From Candidatus Leptovillus gracilis (GTDB taxonomy: Bacteria; Chloroflexota; Anaerolineae; Promineifilales; Promineifilaceae): a stretch of 64,000 nucleotides of DNA. Where the stretch lies: positions 248,001 through 312,000 of the forward strand of contig JADJXA010000004.1 of NCBI GenBank assembly GCA_016716065.1, in the 5' to 3' direction. The notes under the pieces were generated by a model. The model made no database searches. It was not told where the DNA came from and worked only from the letters and a program-made list of their open reading frames with translations. Of the stretch, positions 1 through 8,936 are shown one piece after another; the stretch's first letter is position 1; each line of letters begins with the position of its first letter. Both the position numbers and the translations under genes were made by a program.

Positions 1-45
1 CACGGAGGCAGGCAGAGTACAGCGAGTCTTGGCGTTCGTGAATCA

Positions 46-77
46 GGCCCGACAGGTTTTCGGAAACCTGTCGGGCC
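46..77 (+). terminator. Hairpin terminator of a gene left of the window
   Basis: A perfect 14-bp inverted repeat (46-59 against 64-77) has a 4-nt loop and a core CAGGTTT/AAACCTG. It precedes the ROK kinase and is likely the 3' end of a gene outside the window. The same stem theme recurs at 1038-1067 and 3792-3823. Confidence 0.6.
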
Positions 78-134
78 TCTATCTTATCTCTGTGTCTTCG
101 GTGTCTTCGTGGTGCAACCTTTGGAGAGGAAGCC

Positions 135-1031
135 ATGGCTGCATTGTTTGGCGGCATTGAAGCGGGCGGCACAAAATTTGTGTGCGCCGTAGGCACAGGA
201 CCAGACGACATCCGCGCTGAGCATCGTTTTCCGACGACGACGCCAGCAGAGACGTTGGGGCAGGCGATAGCCTTTTTTCAGGAGCAGGAAGAGATTAACG
301 GCCGTATCGCCGCTGTTGGCATCGCCGCTTTTGGCCCGCTGGACCCCAATCCCCACTCACCCACCTTCGGCCACATTACGACCACACCCAAACCGGGTTG
401 GGCCAACACCGACGTGGTGGGGGCGATTCAGGGGGGGCTGGGTGTGTTGGTGGGCTTTGATACAGACGTCAACGGCGCGGCCCTGGGCGAACATCGCTGG
501 GGCGCGGCGCAGGGCGTGGACACCTTTATCTATCTAACGATTGGCACGGGCATAGGCGGTGGGGTGATGGTGAACGGCCGTCTTCTGCATGGCCTTATTC
601 ACCCCGAACTCGGCCACATCAGCCTGCCCCACGATTGGGCGCAAGACCCATACATAGGGCGCTGCCCGTATCACGGCGACTGTCTGGAAGGCATGGCCGC
701 TGGCCCAGCCATCGGCGACCGGTGGGGGCAGCCAGCCTTTGAACTGCCGGCCGACCATCCCGCCTGGGCGCTGGAAGCCCATTACCTGGCGTTGGCCCTG
801 CGCAGCTTCATCTGCACGCTGTCGCCGCAGCGCATTATCATGGGCGGCGGGGTGATGGAGCAGCCGCAGTTGTTTCCCCTGGTGCGGCAAAAGACCATTG
901 AATATCTGAACGGCTACGTGCAGTCGCCGGTTGTTTTGCAGCAGGTGGATTCCTATATTGTGCCGCCGGGGCTCGGCAATCGTGCCGGGGTGTTAGGGGC
1001 GATGGCCCTGGGCATGGCGGCGCTGGGTTAA
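135..1031 (+). CDS. ROK-family sugar kinase (fructokinase-like)
   Basis: Predicted cytoplasmic ATP-dependent hexose kinase, most like ROK fructokinases, which phosphorylate fructose at the 6-hydroxyl. The 298 residues match the family length. The N-terminal phosphate loop GGIEAGGTK is at residues 6-14, the catalytic Asp lies in DVNGAALGE (D111), and the second glycine-rich loop GTGIGGG is at 137-143. A zinc site is visible as H161, C177, H180 and C183 (HPELGH then CPYHGDC), followed by EGMAAGPA, which is typical of the fructokinase branch. The ATG at 135 follows a good ribosome-binding site (GGAGAGGAAGCC). It stands alone between two hairpins. The substrate is inferred from the family and not visible in the sequence. 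Confidence 0.9.
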   Translation: MAALFGGIEAGGTKFVCAVGTGPDDIRAEHRFPTTTPAETLGQAIAFFQEQEEINGRIAAVGIAAFGPLDPNPHSPTFGHITTTPKPGWANTDVVGAIQGGLGVLVGFDTDVNGAALGEHRWGAAQGVDTFIYLTIGTGIGGGVMVNGRLLHGLIHPELGHISLPHDWAQDPYIGRCPYHGDCLEGMAAGPAIGDRWGQPAFELPADHPAWALEAHYLALALRSFICTLSPQRIIMGGGVMEQPQLFPLVRQKTIEYLNGYVQSPVVLQQVDSYIVPPGLGNRAGVLGAMALGMAALG

Positions 1032-1037
1032 AATTAG

Positions 1038-1067
1038 ACCGGCCAGGTTTTTGAAAACCTGGCCGGT
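1038..1067. terminator. Bidirectional hairpin terminator
   Basis: A perfect stem ACCGGCCAGGTTTT / AAAACCTGGCCGGT with a 2-nt loop lies between the convergent ROK kinase and the 139-residue minus-strand gene. It probably terminates both. Confidence 0.7.
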
Positions 1068-1080
1068 TTGTTGCTGCCGA

Positions 1081-1500
1081 TTAAGTTGCCGGGTCCAGGT
1101 GGACCGTCTGGTTGACATGACCAACTAATTTGCATTCAGTTTGCGTGCCATTGTCGCTGCGGAGGATGCTGATGGTTTGTTTTTTGCCGCTGAGAACGGC
1201 CGTTACCTTCAGTACCCCATTATTTGCCACATAACCGGCTGCCGGGTCCCGGTGCGAATTAAGCTGCAAGGCGCAGCTCCCTGATGGGGCCGCCGGATCT
1301 TTATCTAGCAGTTCCAATTGAATGTTGAGGTCGCCGTTATACCCAAGAAAGCTCAACGTTCCAGCAATGTCCACATCAAATTCAGAATAACTCTTGATCA
1401 TTCCCTGACCCACCGGAATCCAGATAAATTTCTTGGCTTTCACGACAACTTTTTGGCCGGCGTAAGTTCCTTTGGCCACATACTGAGAAATAACCGCCAT
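1081..1500 (-). CDS. Hypothetical 139-residue protein
   Basis: I do not recognise a family. The start is well supported: AAAGGAGACGCAC precedes ATG at 1500. The protein has no signal peptide or membrane segment. It is rich in alternating hydrophobic/polar stretches (for example QKVVVKAKKFIWIPVG and GVLKVTAVLSGKKQTISIL), which suggests a small beta-sandwich. Two Cys residues (in SGSCAL and TECKL) could pair. It is monocistronic and convergent with the ROK kinase. Function unknown. Confidence 0.7.
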   Translation of the reverse strand: MAVISQYVAKGTYAGQKVVVKAKKFIWIPVGQGMIKSYSEFDVDIAGTLSFLGYNGDLNIQLELLDKDPAAPSGSCALQLNSHRDPAAGYVANNGVLKVTAVLSGKKQTISILRSDNGTQTECKLVGHVNQTVHLDPAT

Positions 1501-1665
1501 GTGCGTCTCCTTTTGCGTCTTGCAACTGCTGGCAACCTTCGGTGAAAGGTATGGTTGGACCGATGCCCACTATCCGTAGGCCGAAGTCCGTATCCCGTTA
1601 TGCGATGGCGTTTTCCAGAGGTAGCGCCCTACGGACTAGCGATAACGGATTACCGCTTACGGGTA

Positions 1666-2610
1666 CTACGCCGGCAGCGGGTTCACGACATTGCGTAATT
1701 CTTTGCCCCGCAGCGCATCTACCACCTGCTCCACAATTTCCACCCCCACACGCCGCTGCGCCTCTTTGGAACTGGCACCCAAATGCGGCGTGTGAATCAC
1801 ATTGGGTAAACCAATGAGCGGGCTGTCTGTGGGCGGCTCTTGCTGGTAGACGTCTAACGCCGCCGCGGCTACTTTGCCACTTTGCAAAGCGTCGGCCAAC
1901 GCCTGCTCGTCAATCAACTTGCCGCGCGCCACATTGACAATCACCACACCATCCTTCATCTGGGCGATGGCCTCGGCATTGATGATGTTGCGCGTTTCCG
2001 GTGTCACCACGCTGTGCAGGGTGATAATGTCCGCCTGGGCCAGCAAATCTGGCAGCGACACCATCTGCACCTCCAGTTCCCCAGACACGTAGGGGTCGTA
2101 AGCCACGATCTTCATGCCAAACGCCAGCGCGCGCCGGGCCACCAACCGGCCGATGTAGCCCAGGCCAATCACGCCCAATGTCTTGCTATCTAGTTCCATG
2201 CCCATGAACTGGGCGCGCTCCCACTTGCCCGCGGCCACAGAATTATGAGCGGTCACCGTGTGGCGGCTGATCGCCAGCATGAGGGCCATTGTTTGCTCAG
2301 CCGTGGCCACACTGTTAGACCGTGGTGTGTTCATGACCAACACGCCCTGGGCGGTAGCCGCGTCCACATCTACGTTGTCTACGCCAATGCCCGCCCGGCC
2401 AATTACCTTGAGCTTCTTTCCGGCGGCAATCACGTCGGCGTCCGGCCGTGTGTCGCTGCGGATGATCAGCGCATCGTAGTCGGGAATTGTGGCGATAAGT
2501 TCTTCTTTACTCATGCCCACTATCATGTCGTAAGAAATGTCACTCAGAGCCGCCAGCCGATCCAGACCAGCCTGGCCCAATTTGTCGGAAATCAGAATTT
2601 TGTATGTCAT
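1666..2610 (-). CDS. serA: D-3-phosphoglycerate dehydrogenase-like 2-hydroxyacid dehydrogenase
   Basis: NAD-dependent D-isomer 2-hydroxyacid dehydrogenase, most like the short PHGDH form that oxidises 3-phosphoglycerate in serine synthesis. At 314 residues it has the substrate and nucleotide-binding domains but no C-terminal ACT or intervening domain, so serine feedback through ACT is not expected. Visible motifs: GRAGIGVDNVDV near residue 70, nucleotide loop GLGYIGRLVA, catalytic Arg in NVARGKLID, Glu in QQEPP and His in HTPHLGAS. The ATG at 2610 follows AAAGAGGCGACG. Other members of the superfamily (glyoxylate or erythronate-phosphate reductases) cannot be fully excluded. Confidence 0.85.
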   Translation of the reverse strand: MTYKILISDKLGQAGLDRLAALSDISYDMIVGMSKEELIATIPDYDALIIRSDTRPDADVIAAGKKLKVIGRAGIGVDNVDVDAATAQGVLVMNTPRSNSVATAEQTMALMLAISRHTVTAHNSVAAGKWERAQFMGMELDSKTLGVIGLGYIGRLVARRALAFGMKIVAYDPYVSGELEVQMVSLPDLLAQADIITLHSVVTPETRNIINAEAIAQMKDGVVIVNVARGKLIDEQALADALQSGKVAAAALDVYQQEPPTDSPLIGLPNVIHTPHLGASSKEAQRRVGVEIVEQVVDALRGKELRNVVNPLPA

Positions 2611-2724
2611 CGTCGCCTCTTTAATAAAACCTAAAAATCGTCAATGGGAAGTACGAGGAACTGTTTTTGAGCTGCACAAACAGTTCCCCTGTAGTATAGC
2701 GAATGATGGCTAATTGGCACGGCA

Positions 2725-2764
2725 GAACGCCAAAAAGCCTACGTGAGTAGGCTTTTTGGCGTTC
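2725..2764. terminator. Perfect 18-bp stem-loop
   Basis: GAACGCCAAAAAGCCTAC and its reverse complement are separated by the 4-nt loop GTGA. The right arm contains a T5 tract. It abuts a MITE-like element, and its right arm is part of that element's flanking direct repeat. It probably acts as a terminator of the minus-strand transglycosylase gene. Confidence 0.6.
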
Positions 2765-2765
2765 A

Positions 2766-2904
2766 TGTAATGGTCACGATTTGGTCAGTGTCATTCTGAG
2801 CGGAGTCTTCGGAGCGAAGAATCCCTATTTGTCGGCAGAAAGGGGATTCTTCCTCGAAGACTCGTCAGAATGACAGTGCTTCCAACCAAATCGTGACCAT
2901 TACA
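2766..2904. mobile_element. MITE-like palindromic element, TGTAATGGTCA family, copy 1
   Basis: A 139-bp element has perfect 20-bp terminal inverted repeats (2766-2785 and 2885-2904, beginning TGTAATGGTCACG). It encloses an inner imperfect palindrome beginning GTCATTCTGAG. It is bracketed by direct repeats CTTTTTGGCGTTC (2752-2764) and CTTTTTTGGCGTTC (2905-2918), differing by one T. There is no coding capacity. The ends and flanking direct repeats match copy 2 at 10476-10643. Confidence 0.7.
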
Positions 2905-2945
2905 CTTTTTTGGCGTTCCGATGGAGAGGGAGGACGAAGCAGCAG

Positions 2946-3770
2946 CTAAAGGCCAAGCCGGGCAGACGCCTGACGGCAGAGGCCGCTGCCGCCGGCCGCC
3001 ATCCATTCGTTCAGACGTTCGCTGTCGGGTTTGCCCGCTTTGGCGTCGTCATAAATGCCTTTGGCCCAATAGAAATAACGTTTGGTTTCGTTCGGCCAAC
3101 TGTCGTATGGGTTGTCGGAGGCGCGGTAGCCGCCATTATAGCCGGCAAAGGAGAGATAAACGTCGCCGCCGGTATGTTGCAGCATGGTGGCGTAGAACTT
3201 CAGGCCACGAAAGGCGTTGGTGTCTGGGTTTTGCATTACTTCGCCGGCCGTAAAGTGGAAGGGCATCACCTGGAACAGGCCCTGCGCCCCGGCGCTGGAG
3301 ACGGCATTGGGATCGCCGCAGGACTCAATTTGCATAATGGTAGCCGTGATGTCTGGGTCCAGCCCAAATTCGGCCGACCAGGCGACAATCTGTGGCGCCC
3401 AATGCTGAATTTCCGGCGAAAATAGGGAGGCGATTGCGCCGGAAGCTGCGGCCGCGGGCGCGTCGGCGACCGCTTCGGTTTGGGTGGTAGAAACGGCCGT
3501 TTCCCCCAACGTCTCACCAGTCACCACCGGACTCGCTTCCACCACAATTCCGGCCAACAGCCGTGGAAAAACAAACAGCGCCATCAACGCCAATACCGTG
3601 ACTACCAAGATAGGAACCATGAGAAAGGGCTGTTCGAGGGGAGAACGGCCGTAAACAAATCGCTGGTTCTGCCATTCATAATGGGCTTCAATAAATGGGT
3701 CATAGCCATAGCCCGCATCGCCCTCGTAATCAGATGTAAATGGCGTTTCAACGATCTCGTAAACAGTCAT
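2946..3770 (-). CDS. Membrane-anchored SLT-type lytic transglycosylase
   Basis: Predicted peptidoglycan lytic transglycosylase. An N-terminal cytoplasmic segment of about 50 residues precedes one membrane helix (about 48-72, MVPILVVTVLALMALFVF), then an Ala/Thr-rich linker and an SLT domain from about residue 120. The catalytic Glu is E149 in MQIESCGDP. The diagnostic SSAGAQGLFQVMP and AGYNGG motifs follow. The ATG at 3770 has GAGGTTGCC upstream. It lies in a minus-strand run with the next membrane protein, separated by a hairpin. The C-terminus is Gly/Ala-rich with a lone Cys. Confidence 0.88.
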   Translation of the reverse strand: MTVYEIVETPFTSDYEGDAGYGYDPFIEAHYEWQNQRFVYGRSPLEQPFLMVPILVVTVLALMALFVFPRLLAGIVVEASPVVTGETLGETAVSTTQTEAVADAPAAAASGAIASLFSPEIQHWAPQIVAWSAEFGLDPDITATIMQIESCGDPNAVSSAGAQGLFQVMPFHFTAGEVMQNPDTNAFRGLKFYATMLQHTGGDVYLSFAGYNGGYRASDNPYDSWPNETKRYFYWAKGIYDDAKAGKPDSERLNEWMAAGGSGLCRQASARLGL

Positions 3771-3791
3771 TTCGGCAACCTCCTCGGATAA

Positions 3792-3823
3792 GACGTGGCA
3801 GGCTCATGGAAACCTGCCACGTC
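3792..3823 (-). terminator. Hairpin terminator
   Basis: The stem GACGTGGCAGG / CCTGCCACGTC, with the inner CAGGCT/AAACCTG theme, sits between two minus-strand genes, just after the stop at 3866. It shares its core with hairpins at 46-77 and 1038-1067. Confidence 0.6.
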
Positions 3824-3865
3824 TGTACGGACTATGTAGAGCGACTAATAAAATCGCCAACCTCG

Positions 3866-4714
3866 TTAACGCTGATTCTGGCTCCGTGCCTGGACGCCGC
3901 TCATAGGCACCCGGCGCATTCCCGGGTTGGGCGCGGGCGGGCGTTGGCGCACACGCGAATTTCCACCGCCATTGTTTACCGCCGGATTCACTCGTGTGGG
4001 CTGCGCCGGAACCGGTTCATATTCATCCAGAAATGTCGGGACCTCGGTCGGTCGCGGCGCGGCCTGTGCCGGTTTGGTCGCCATGCGTGGTCGCGGTGGA
4101 GCCGCCTGTACCGGCTGCCCGCCCGCCCGCAGCGGACGCGGCGCGGGAACCTGAGCCGAGGGCGCAGCCTTCGCCGCCGTCTGCCCGGCGCTGCCAAAGT
4201 CAAAAATGTGTTCGCCGGCCACCGTAAACGCGCCGATAAACAAAATGCGCGTTAGCCATACCAACACGGCCACAAAAATAGGCACGTATTTCAGCAGTTG
4301 TCCCCGGCTCAACACTTCGTTGCCAAAATCATGATTCAGCAGCGTCAACGAAACGGCCCACCAGGTCATGACGGCGTTCATGGTTGCGCCCAACAACCAG
4401 GCGCCCATTAGGTACCACACCTCTTTCGGTTCGGCGCTGCCCTGCTCTGGCGTGAACAGTCGTACCAGCCCGGCGAAGTCAATGGCGCAGAAAGCAACCG
4501 CCAGGATGGCCGCCCATTGCAGGCCAATGAACTGCACCTCACCCAATAAATTTTGCAGCGCATAGCGGGTCGTATCAAAATTGAAAATCTCAAACGCCAG
4601 CAGCGCCACAATCAAGATAACGCCGATCATTGCTTTACGCGGTAGGCGCAGCCTTTGTTGGTCCAAGCTCAGGCCAAAAGGGTTAGACGAACTGCGCGCA
4701 TGTGTGTTTTGCAT
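3866..4714 (-). CDS. Four-helix membrane protein with proline-rich tail
   Basis: No family recognised. I choose the ATG at 4714 because GGAGGAAGAATA immediately precedes it; an upstream in-frame ATG at 4789 has no better site. The 282 residues comprise an about 30-residue N-terminus, four hydrophobic helices (starting at IGVILIVALLAFEIF, ending near ILFIGAFTVAG) and a roughly 100-residue Pro/Ala/Arg-rich cytoplasmic or surface tail (QVPAPRPLRAGGQPVQAAPP and similar). The tail contains no recognisable domain. Function unknown. Confidence 0.7.
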   Translation of the reverse strand: MQNTHARSSSNPFGLSLDQQRLRLPRKAMIGVILIVALLAFEIFNFDTTRYALQNLLGEVQFIGLQWAAILAVAFCAIDFAGLVRLFTPEQGSAEPKEVWYLMGAWLLGATMNAVMTWWAVSLTLLNHDFGNEVLSRGQLLKYVPIFVAVLVWLTRILFIGAFTVAGEHIFDFGSAGQTAAKAAPSAQVPAPRPLRAGGQPVQAAPPRPRMATKPAQAAPRPTEVPTFLDEYEPVPAQPTRVNPAVNNGGGNSRVRQRPPAPNPGMRRVPMSGVQARSQNQR

Positions 4715-4988
4715 TATTCTTCCTCCATGACAGCAAGCGCCTTCTCCAGGGTCGGTCTTGTCTGTCTTCTCCTTCATCACAGTGTGCAATTTGTTCTATT
4801 ATCGCTGCCAGATTACGCCGATGACCGAATAATTAGAACATATGTTTTATAGCACACCCGTTCTATCATGTCAATAATCAGCTCTGTATTTGTGACATTA
4901 CTTGTCGAAGTCTGGCGATGATTTGCCCGGTAGTGGGCGAGAGAAGGTTTGAGGATTGTGGGAAATGGAATCGAAGGTCGCGCGTATC

Positions 4989-7900
4989 TTACTCGTCGTA
5001 CCCGTTCAGATTGAGCGGAATGGCGAGGTAAAAGGTGCTGCCTTCGCCGCGTTTGCTTTGAACCCAGGCCCGGCCGCCGTGCCGTTCGGCAATAGATTTG
5101 ACGATTGCCAGGCCCAGGCCAGACCCTTTTACTCGTTCTGTGCCCCGTTCTTTCACCCGGTAAAAACGCTCAAAGAGACGCATCTGGTCTTGTTCTGGGA
5201 TGCCGGGGCCGTGATCGGTGACGCTGAAGATGACCTCGCTGTTTTTGCGTTCGGCGCAGAGCTTCAGCGGGCCGCTGCCTGGGGCGTATTTGATGGCGTT
5301 GGTCAGCAAATTAGTCAATGCCTGGCGCAGCAGGGGTTTATCGGCGATGAGTACCAGTTCTGCCGGCTGGACACCGATTTCTAGTTTAATGCCGCTGAGG
5401 TGGGCGTGCTGCCAGAATTCTGTGGACAGGTCGGCCAGCAGCGGCTCCACTTCGATGGCCTGGTTGCGCAGCTTTACGCCCGATTCAATCCGGCCCAGGT
5501 CCAGCAAGTCGTTGACCAGCTTGGCCATCTGGTCTATGCCGCCCATGATTTTGTCCACATAATCTTGCTGCTTCTCGTTTAGCTCGCCAACCATTGGCAG
5601 CATGGTGGCGTAGCCGCGCATGAAAGTGAGTGGACTGCGCAGATCATGGGAGACGGTGCTGACGAAGTCGGACTTCATGGCGTCTATTTCTTTCAGGTGG
5701 CTGATGTCGTGCAGCACGGCGACGCGCCCCATTATCTGGCTGTCGCTGCCGATGATGGTGGAGGTGCTGGTGTAGAAGACACGGCCGTCATCCAGTGGAA
5801 TTTCCCGGTTGGGCTGCTGTTCGTTGGGGCTGGTCAGCGCTTCAATCAGCGGCGTGATGGTTAATACGTCGGCCGCCGGACGGCCGTAAACCTCGCTGGT
5901 CTTCAGGTTAAAAAGCTGCTCCGTCGCCCGGTTTATCAGCACAATCCGCTGCGTGCGGTCGGTCACAATCACCGCATCGGCAGTGCTTTCCAGAACCGCC
6001 GATAGACGCCGCCGACCGCTTTCGGCCGTTGCATAGAGGCGGGCATTGTCCACCAACACGGCCGCCTGCCCGGCCAACGTTTTGAGCAAATTATGCTCCG
6101 TCGAATCAAAGGCGTGGGGTGAACGATAGCCCAGCCACACGACCCCCTGAAAGCGTTCTTTGGCCGCCAACGGCAGCGCCAATAGCGCCGTCACCGGCAG
6201 ATTGACCGTTTCATCTAGTTGCAGCGCGGCCCGAATTTCCTGGGGCGTCTCCAGCAGTAGTTCGGACTTGTGCCGCAGCGCCTTGCGAATCAGCCTATCC
6301 AAACTGGCCATCTCGCTGGCGGCGGCCCCTTCGCCATACGTCACCGGATAACCGCCGGTGGGGCTGGTAATTACGGCGCGCGCTCCGGCGGCGCCGGTCC
6401 CGCGCACCGCGCCGCGCAAGATGGCCGGCATCCCCTGGTTCATGTCTATGCTGGCCGACACATCGTGGCTGACGCCCAGCAGCAGCGACAGTTCATTCAG
6501 TCGTTGGCGGATGGAGCGCTGCATGTGGGCGAACGCTTTGGTAAGCTGGCCGATTTCGTCGTCGCGCTGCTCCACTGTTTCTGGCCGCCAGGCGCCGCCG
6601 GCGGCCAGTGTCTCCGAGGCGTTGACCAGTTCGGTGATCGGCCGGGTGATGTCGCGGCCTATCAGGGCGAAGATGGCGTAAAAGACGGCCGTAATCAACA
6701 CCATCACCATCGCCAGCGGCACGCCAATGCTCACCGCCAGTTCCAGCACCGTCTCATACGGCGCCGTCATCACCACCGTCCAGGGATGGCTCTCGCCGCG
6801 CACAAAATAGACCAGTTCGCGGGCATTGGTTTGCCCTTCACGTCCCTGGTAGGCTACGCCGGGCGTGGTCTCGCCGGTGATAATTTCGCGGCCGATCTCT
6901 TCCGGCAGCCGCCAGGTCTGCAAAAGCTGCCGGGCGTCGGCGTGGGCTACAATTTGCTCGTTTTCGTCCAGAATGAAACCGGTTCCGCGCCCCACAGCGC
7001 CTTCCATGCCCACAATCAGCCCATTCAACGATAAATAGGGCACACGCCCCACCAGCGCCGCCACCGGTTCGCCGTTGGCCGCTAACACCGGGGCGACAAA
7101 ACTCAGCACGTACTCATCGTTGGCGGAGGGGGCGGTGGTGGTTTCAGCCCGGTTGCTGTTGAGGGCGGCGGCGATTGCCACCTTTTCCCGATCAGACAGC
7201 GCTACCTGGGTCACGTCTTCCGGGTAAAAGGCGGAGATGGTTTGGTCCTGGTTCACCAGCAAGATGCGGCGGTAAAAGGGATTGACGCGGAATAACTGCT
7301 GTAATACTTTCTGGGATTCGGCTGTATCGGTCGCCAATAGCTGCTCATCGTCGTTGTAGAGGGTGAGCAGATTTTGTAGATTGGCGCGAAAATTGGGGAT
7401 TTGGGTCGAGACGGTTTGGGCGTCGTGAGCCATCTGATTGACCACCAGGCGGGTGGAGACGTTGACGGCGACGTTGTAGACGACAAACACCATCAAGATA
7501 AGTACCAGGCCAACAAACAGGACAAAATTGGTCAGCAGCCGATAACGGAGGCTGCGCTGCCAGGGGGTGGGAATGAGCGGGCGGCTTGGGGCAACAAGTT
7601 GGGGCACGCCGAGCAAAATGAGCATGACGATAACCCCGCCCAGCAGCCCTTGCAGCAGCAGGGGCAGCAGATGGGCGGTAGCGGTGGAAATGGCCAGGTC
7701 TACGGCCGTTAACGTGCTGACTACGCCCACCGCGCCGACAAACGCTGCCAGACCAACCGGTACGGCCATCGGCAGCAGGCTGAGTGGTCCGGCCATTACC
7801 GGCAGACGCAGCCAACGAAACAGGCGGCCCTGGTAATGTTGTCGCAAGAAGAAGGTGGCGATGACGGCCGTGAATCCCCCATGAAACACAGCATACAACT

Positions 7901-8345
7901 GGTGGGTTTGGCCCAATGCCGTGCCCAGCCCGGTGAACAGTCCCACGCCCAGCGCCGCCAGGGGATTCAGGCTGGCGGCAGCCAGGAGAAGGGGAACGGC
8001 CGCAAATGGAACCAGCACCGTCATCGGGTTCTGGGCGACGGCGGCCGGGGCCAACTGGTTTTCAAATGCCAGACGGATGGGAAACAACTGGCTGGTGAGG
8101 AATCCGGCGACCGACAGCAGGACAAATAGGCTCCATTCCCGTCGGTCGAATTTGCGGCTTTCGTTGTGGTAAGCGTATAGGATATACGCCAGTAACCCGA
8201 CATAAATGAGCAGCAAAAGGTATTCGAGTGGGTGGTTGGGCAGTGCCAGGGCTATCTCGCCTGCCGCACCCCATAGCTCTAGTGGCATTGGGTACCTTTT
8301 GGGGGCCGCGTTACTTCTAGCCTCAGGCGCGACACGCTTTTGCAC
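4989..8345 (-). CDS. Large membrane sensor histidine kinase (Cache-HAMP-GAF-PAS-HisKA-HATPase)
   Basis: Two-component sensor kinase of 1118 residues. Order (approximate): seven or so membrane helices (40-265), a further helix near 275-300, an extracytoplasmic dCache-type ligand domain (300-525), a membrane helix, HAMP (550-605), GAF (630-780), PAS (785-890), HisKA with the phospho-acceptor H900 in SHDLRSP, and HATPase_c with N-box TNLLTNAIKYAP, G1 DHGPGIP and G2 GSGLGLAIVKS. The multi-helix N-terminus plus Cache plus GAF plus PAS suggests several inputs. No response regulator gene is adjacent. The GTG at 8345 has GAAGG upstream and lies about 22 nt below a predicted start point; an internal ATG at 8288 with AAAGGT is an alternative. 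Confidence 0.9.
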   Translation of the reverse strand: MQKRVAPEARSNAAPKRYPMPLELWGAAGEIALALPNHPLEYLLLLIYVGLLAYILYAYHNESRKFDRREWSLFVLLSVAGFLTSQLFPIRLAFENQLAPAAVAQNPMTVLVPFAAVPLLLAAASLNPLAALGVGLFTGLGTALGQTHQLYAVFHGGFTAVIATFFLRQHYQGRLFRWLRLPVMAGPLSLLPMAVPVGLAAFVGAVGVVSTLTAVDLAISTATAHLLPLLLQGLLGGVIVMLILLGVPQLVAPSRPLIPTPWQRSLRYRLLTNFVLFVGLVLILMVFVVYNVAVNVSTRLVVNQMAHDAQTVSTQIPNFRANLQNLLTLYNDDEQLLATDTAESQKVLQQLFRVNPFYRRILLVNQDQTISAFYPEDVTQVALSDREKVAIAAALNSNRAETTTAPSANDEYVLSFVAPVLAANGEPVAALVGRVPYLSLNGLIVGMEGAVGRGTGFILDENEQIVAHADARQLLQTWRLPEEIGREIITGETTPGVAYQGREGQTNARELVYFVRGESHPWTVVMTAPYETVLELAVSIGVPLAMVMVLITAVFYAIFALIGRDITRPITELVNASETLAAGGAWRPETVEQRDDEIGQLTKAFAHMQRSIRQRLNELSLLLGVSHDVSASIDMNQGMPAILRGAVRGTGAAGARAVITSPTGGYPVTYGEGAAASEMASLDRLIRKALRHKSELLLETPQEIRAALQLDETVNLPVTALLALPLAAKERFQGVVWLGYRSPHAFDSTEHNLLKTLAGQAAVLVDNARLYATAESGRRRLSAVLESTADAVIVTDRTQRIVLINRATEQLFNLKTSEVYGRPAADVLTITPLIEALTSPNEQQPNREIPLDDGRVFYTSTSTIIGSDSQIMGRVAVLHDISHLKEIDAMKSDFVSTVSHDLRSPLTFMRGYATMLPMVGELNEKQQDYVDKIMGGIDQMAKLVNDLLDLGRIESGVKLRNQAIEVEPLLADLSTEFWQHAHLSGIKLEIGVQPAELVLIADKPLLRQALTNLLTNAIKYAPGSGPLKLCAERKNSEVIFSVTDHGPGIPEQDQMRLFERFYRVKERGTERVKGSGLGLAIVKSIAERHGGRAWVQSKRGEGSTFYLAIPLNLNGYDE

Positions 8346-8373
8346 TGTATCGCACCTTCACAATCGTGCAGGG

Positions 8374-8402
8374 ATTATAACATGCCCAAATAGGCATCGC
8401 AA
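8374..8402 (-). promoter_or_regulatory. Sigma70-type promoter of the histidine kinase
   Basis: On the minus strand TTGCGA (8402-8397), a 17-bp spacer and a perfect TATAAT (8379-8374) precede the GTG start at 8345. Spacing and the -10 match consensus; the -35 is 4 of 6. Confidence 0.6.
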
Positions 8403-8452
8403 TTTGACCGTTACGGCCGTGTGTAGGGATGTTATAATGGTAAGCCTTGACC

Positions 8453-8476
8453 CGTAATCCGTAAACGGATTACGGA
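8453..8476. repeat. Perfect 11-bp stem-loop in the Nfu upstream region
   Basis: CCGTAATCCGT and its complement flank a 2-nt loop, followed by a further GGATTACGG-type repeat. It lies between a TATAAT at 8433-8438 and the next plus-strand gene, so it may be a leader hairpin or a dispersed repeat. Confidence 0.45.
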
Positions 8477-8522
8477 TTACGGAACACGGCTTACGAAATA
8501 GATAAGTACACACGAGAAGACT

Positions 8523-8801
8523 ATGTCAGAGTATATTGAGATTGAAACGGAATTTGGCGATGACGGCCGTTCCCTTTTTGTCACCACCAATCAGAGCCTT
8601 ACCGACGGGGTGATGGAAACCTATGCTTCTCTGGAGGAAATGGAAGAAGGTTCGCCGTTGGCCCAGGCTCTATCGGCGATTGATGGTATTGCCCACCTGA
8701 CGTTAAACGGCCGTGCCCTCACCCTCATCCGCGCCCCCGAAACCCCCTGGCATCACCTCGTCGCCGACCTGTCGGCGGCGCTCAAAGACTTTTTCTTGTA
8801 G
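8523..8801 (+). CDS. Stand-alone Nfu/NifU N-terminal-domain-like protein
   Basis: A 92-residue protein whose C-terminal half matches the Nfu_N pattern: GSPLAQALSAIDGI, then a short beta strand and ETPWHHLVADLSAALKDFF, like the SPLA...L..I.GV and W..L...I motifs of iron-sulfur scaffold Nfu. The C-terminal CxxC NifU domain that carries the cluster in complete Nfu proteins is absent, so it cannot act as a classical scaffold alone. It may be an adaptor. The start has GAGAAG upstream, and the gene stands alone. The family call is by motif recall and moderate. Confidence 0.6.
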   Translation: MSEYIEIETEFGDDGRSLFVTTNQSLTDGVMETYASLEEMEEGSPLAQALSAIDGIAHLTLNGRALTLIRAPETPWHHLVADLSAALKDFFL

Positions 8802-8847
8802 GAAGAGAGTTGGTTAGTAATGGTCCAAGAATAACTTCCTGTTTTTT

Positions 8848-8890
8848 AGATTGGTCCAATCTGGGCCATGTAATTTCTAGATGATCACTT
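8848..8890. repeat. Dispersed repeat containing AGATTGGTCCAATCT, copy 1
   Basis: This 43-bp segment is repeated in inverse orientation at 30663-30705 with two mismatches. Its left end is the palindrome AGATTGGTCCAATCT, and TAATTTCTAGATGATCACTT follows. It lies just after the Nfu-like gene and before the MFS gene, inside longer GGTTGGTTAGT/ACTAACCAACC-type arms. Confidence 0.6.
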
Positions 8891-8936
8891 AACCAACCAA
8901 CCAACTGACTAACCAACTAATCATCCCACCTCACCC

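Noticed and set aside
1560..1665. Inverted CCGTAGGC/GCCCTACGG and GGATTACG-type repeats between genes
   Set aside because: Short and imperfect; possibly a dispersed repeat related to 8453-8490, but I could not define ends.
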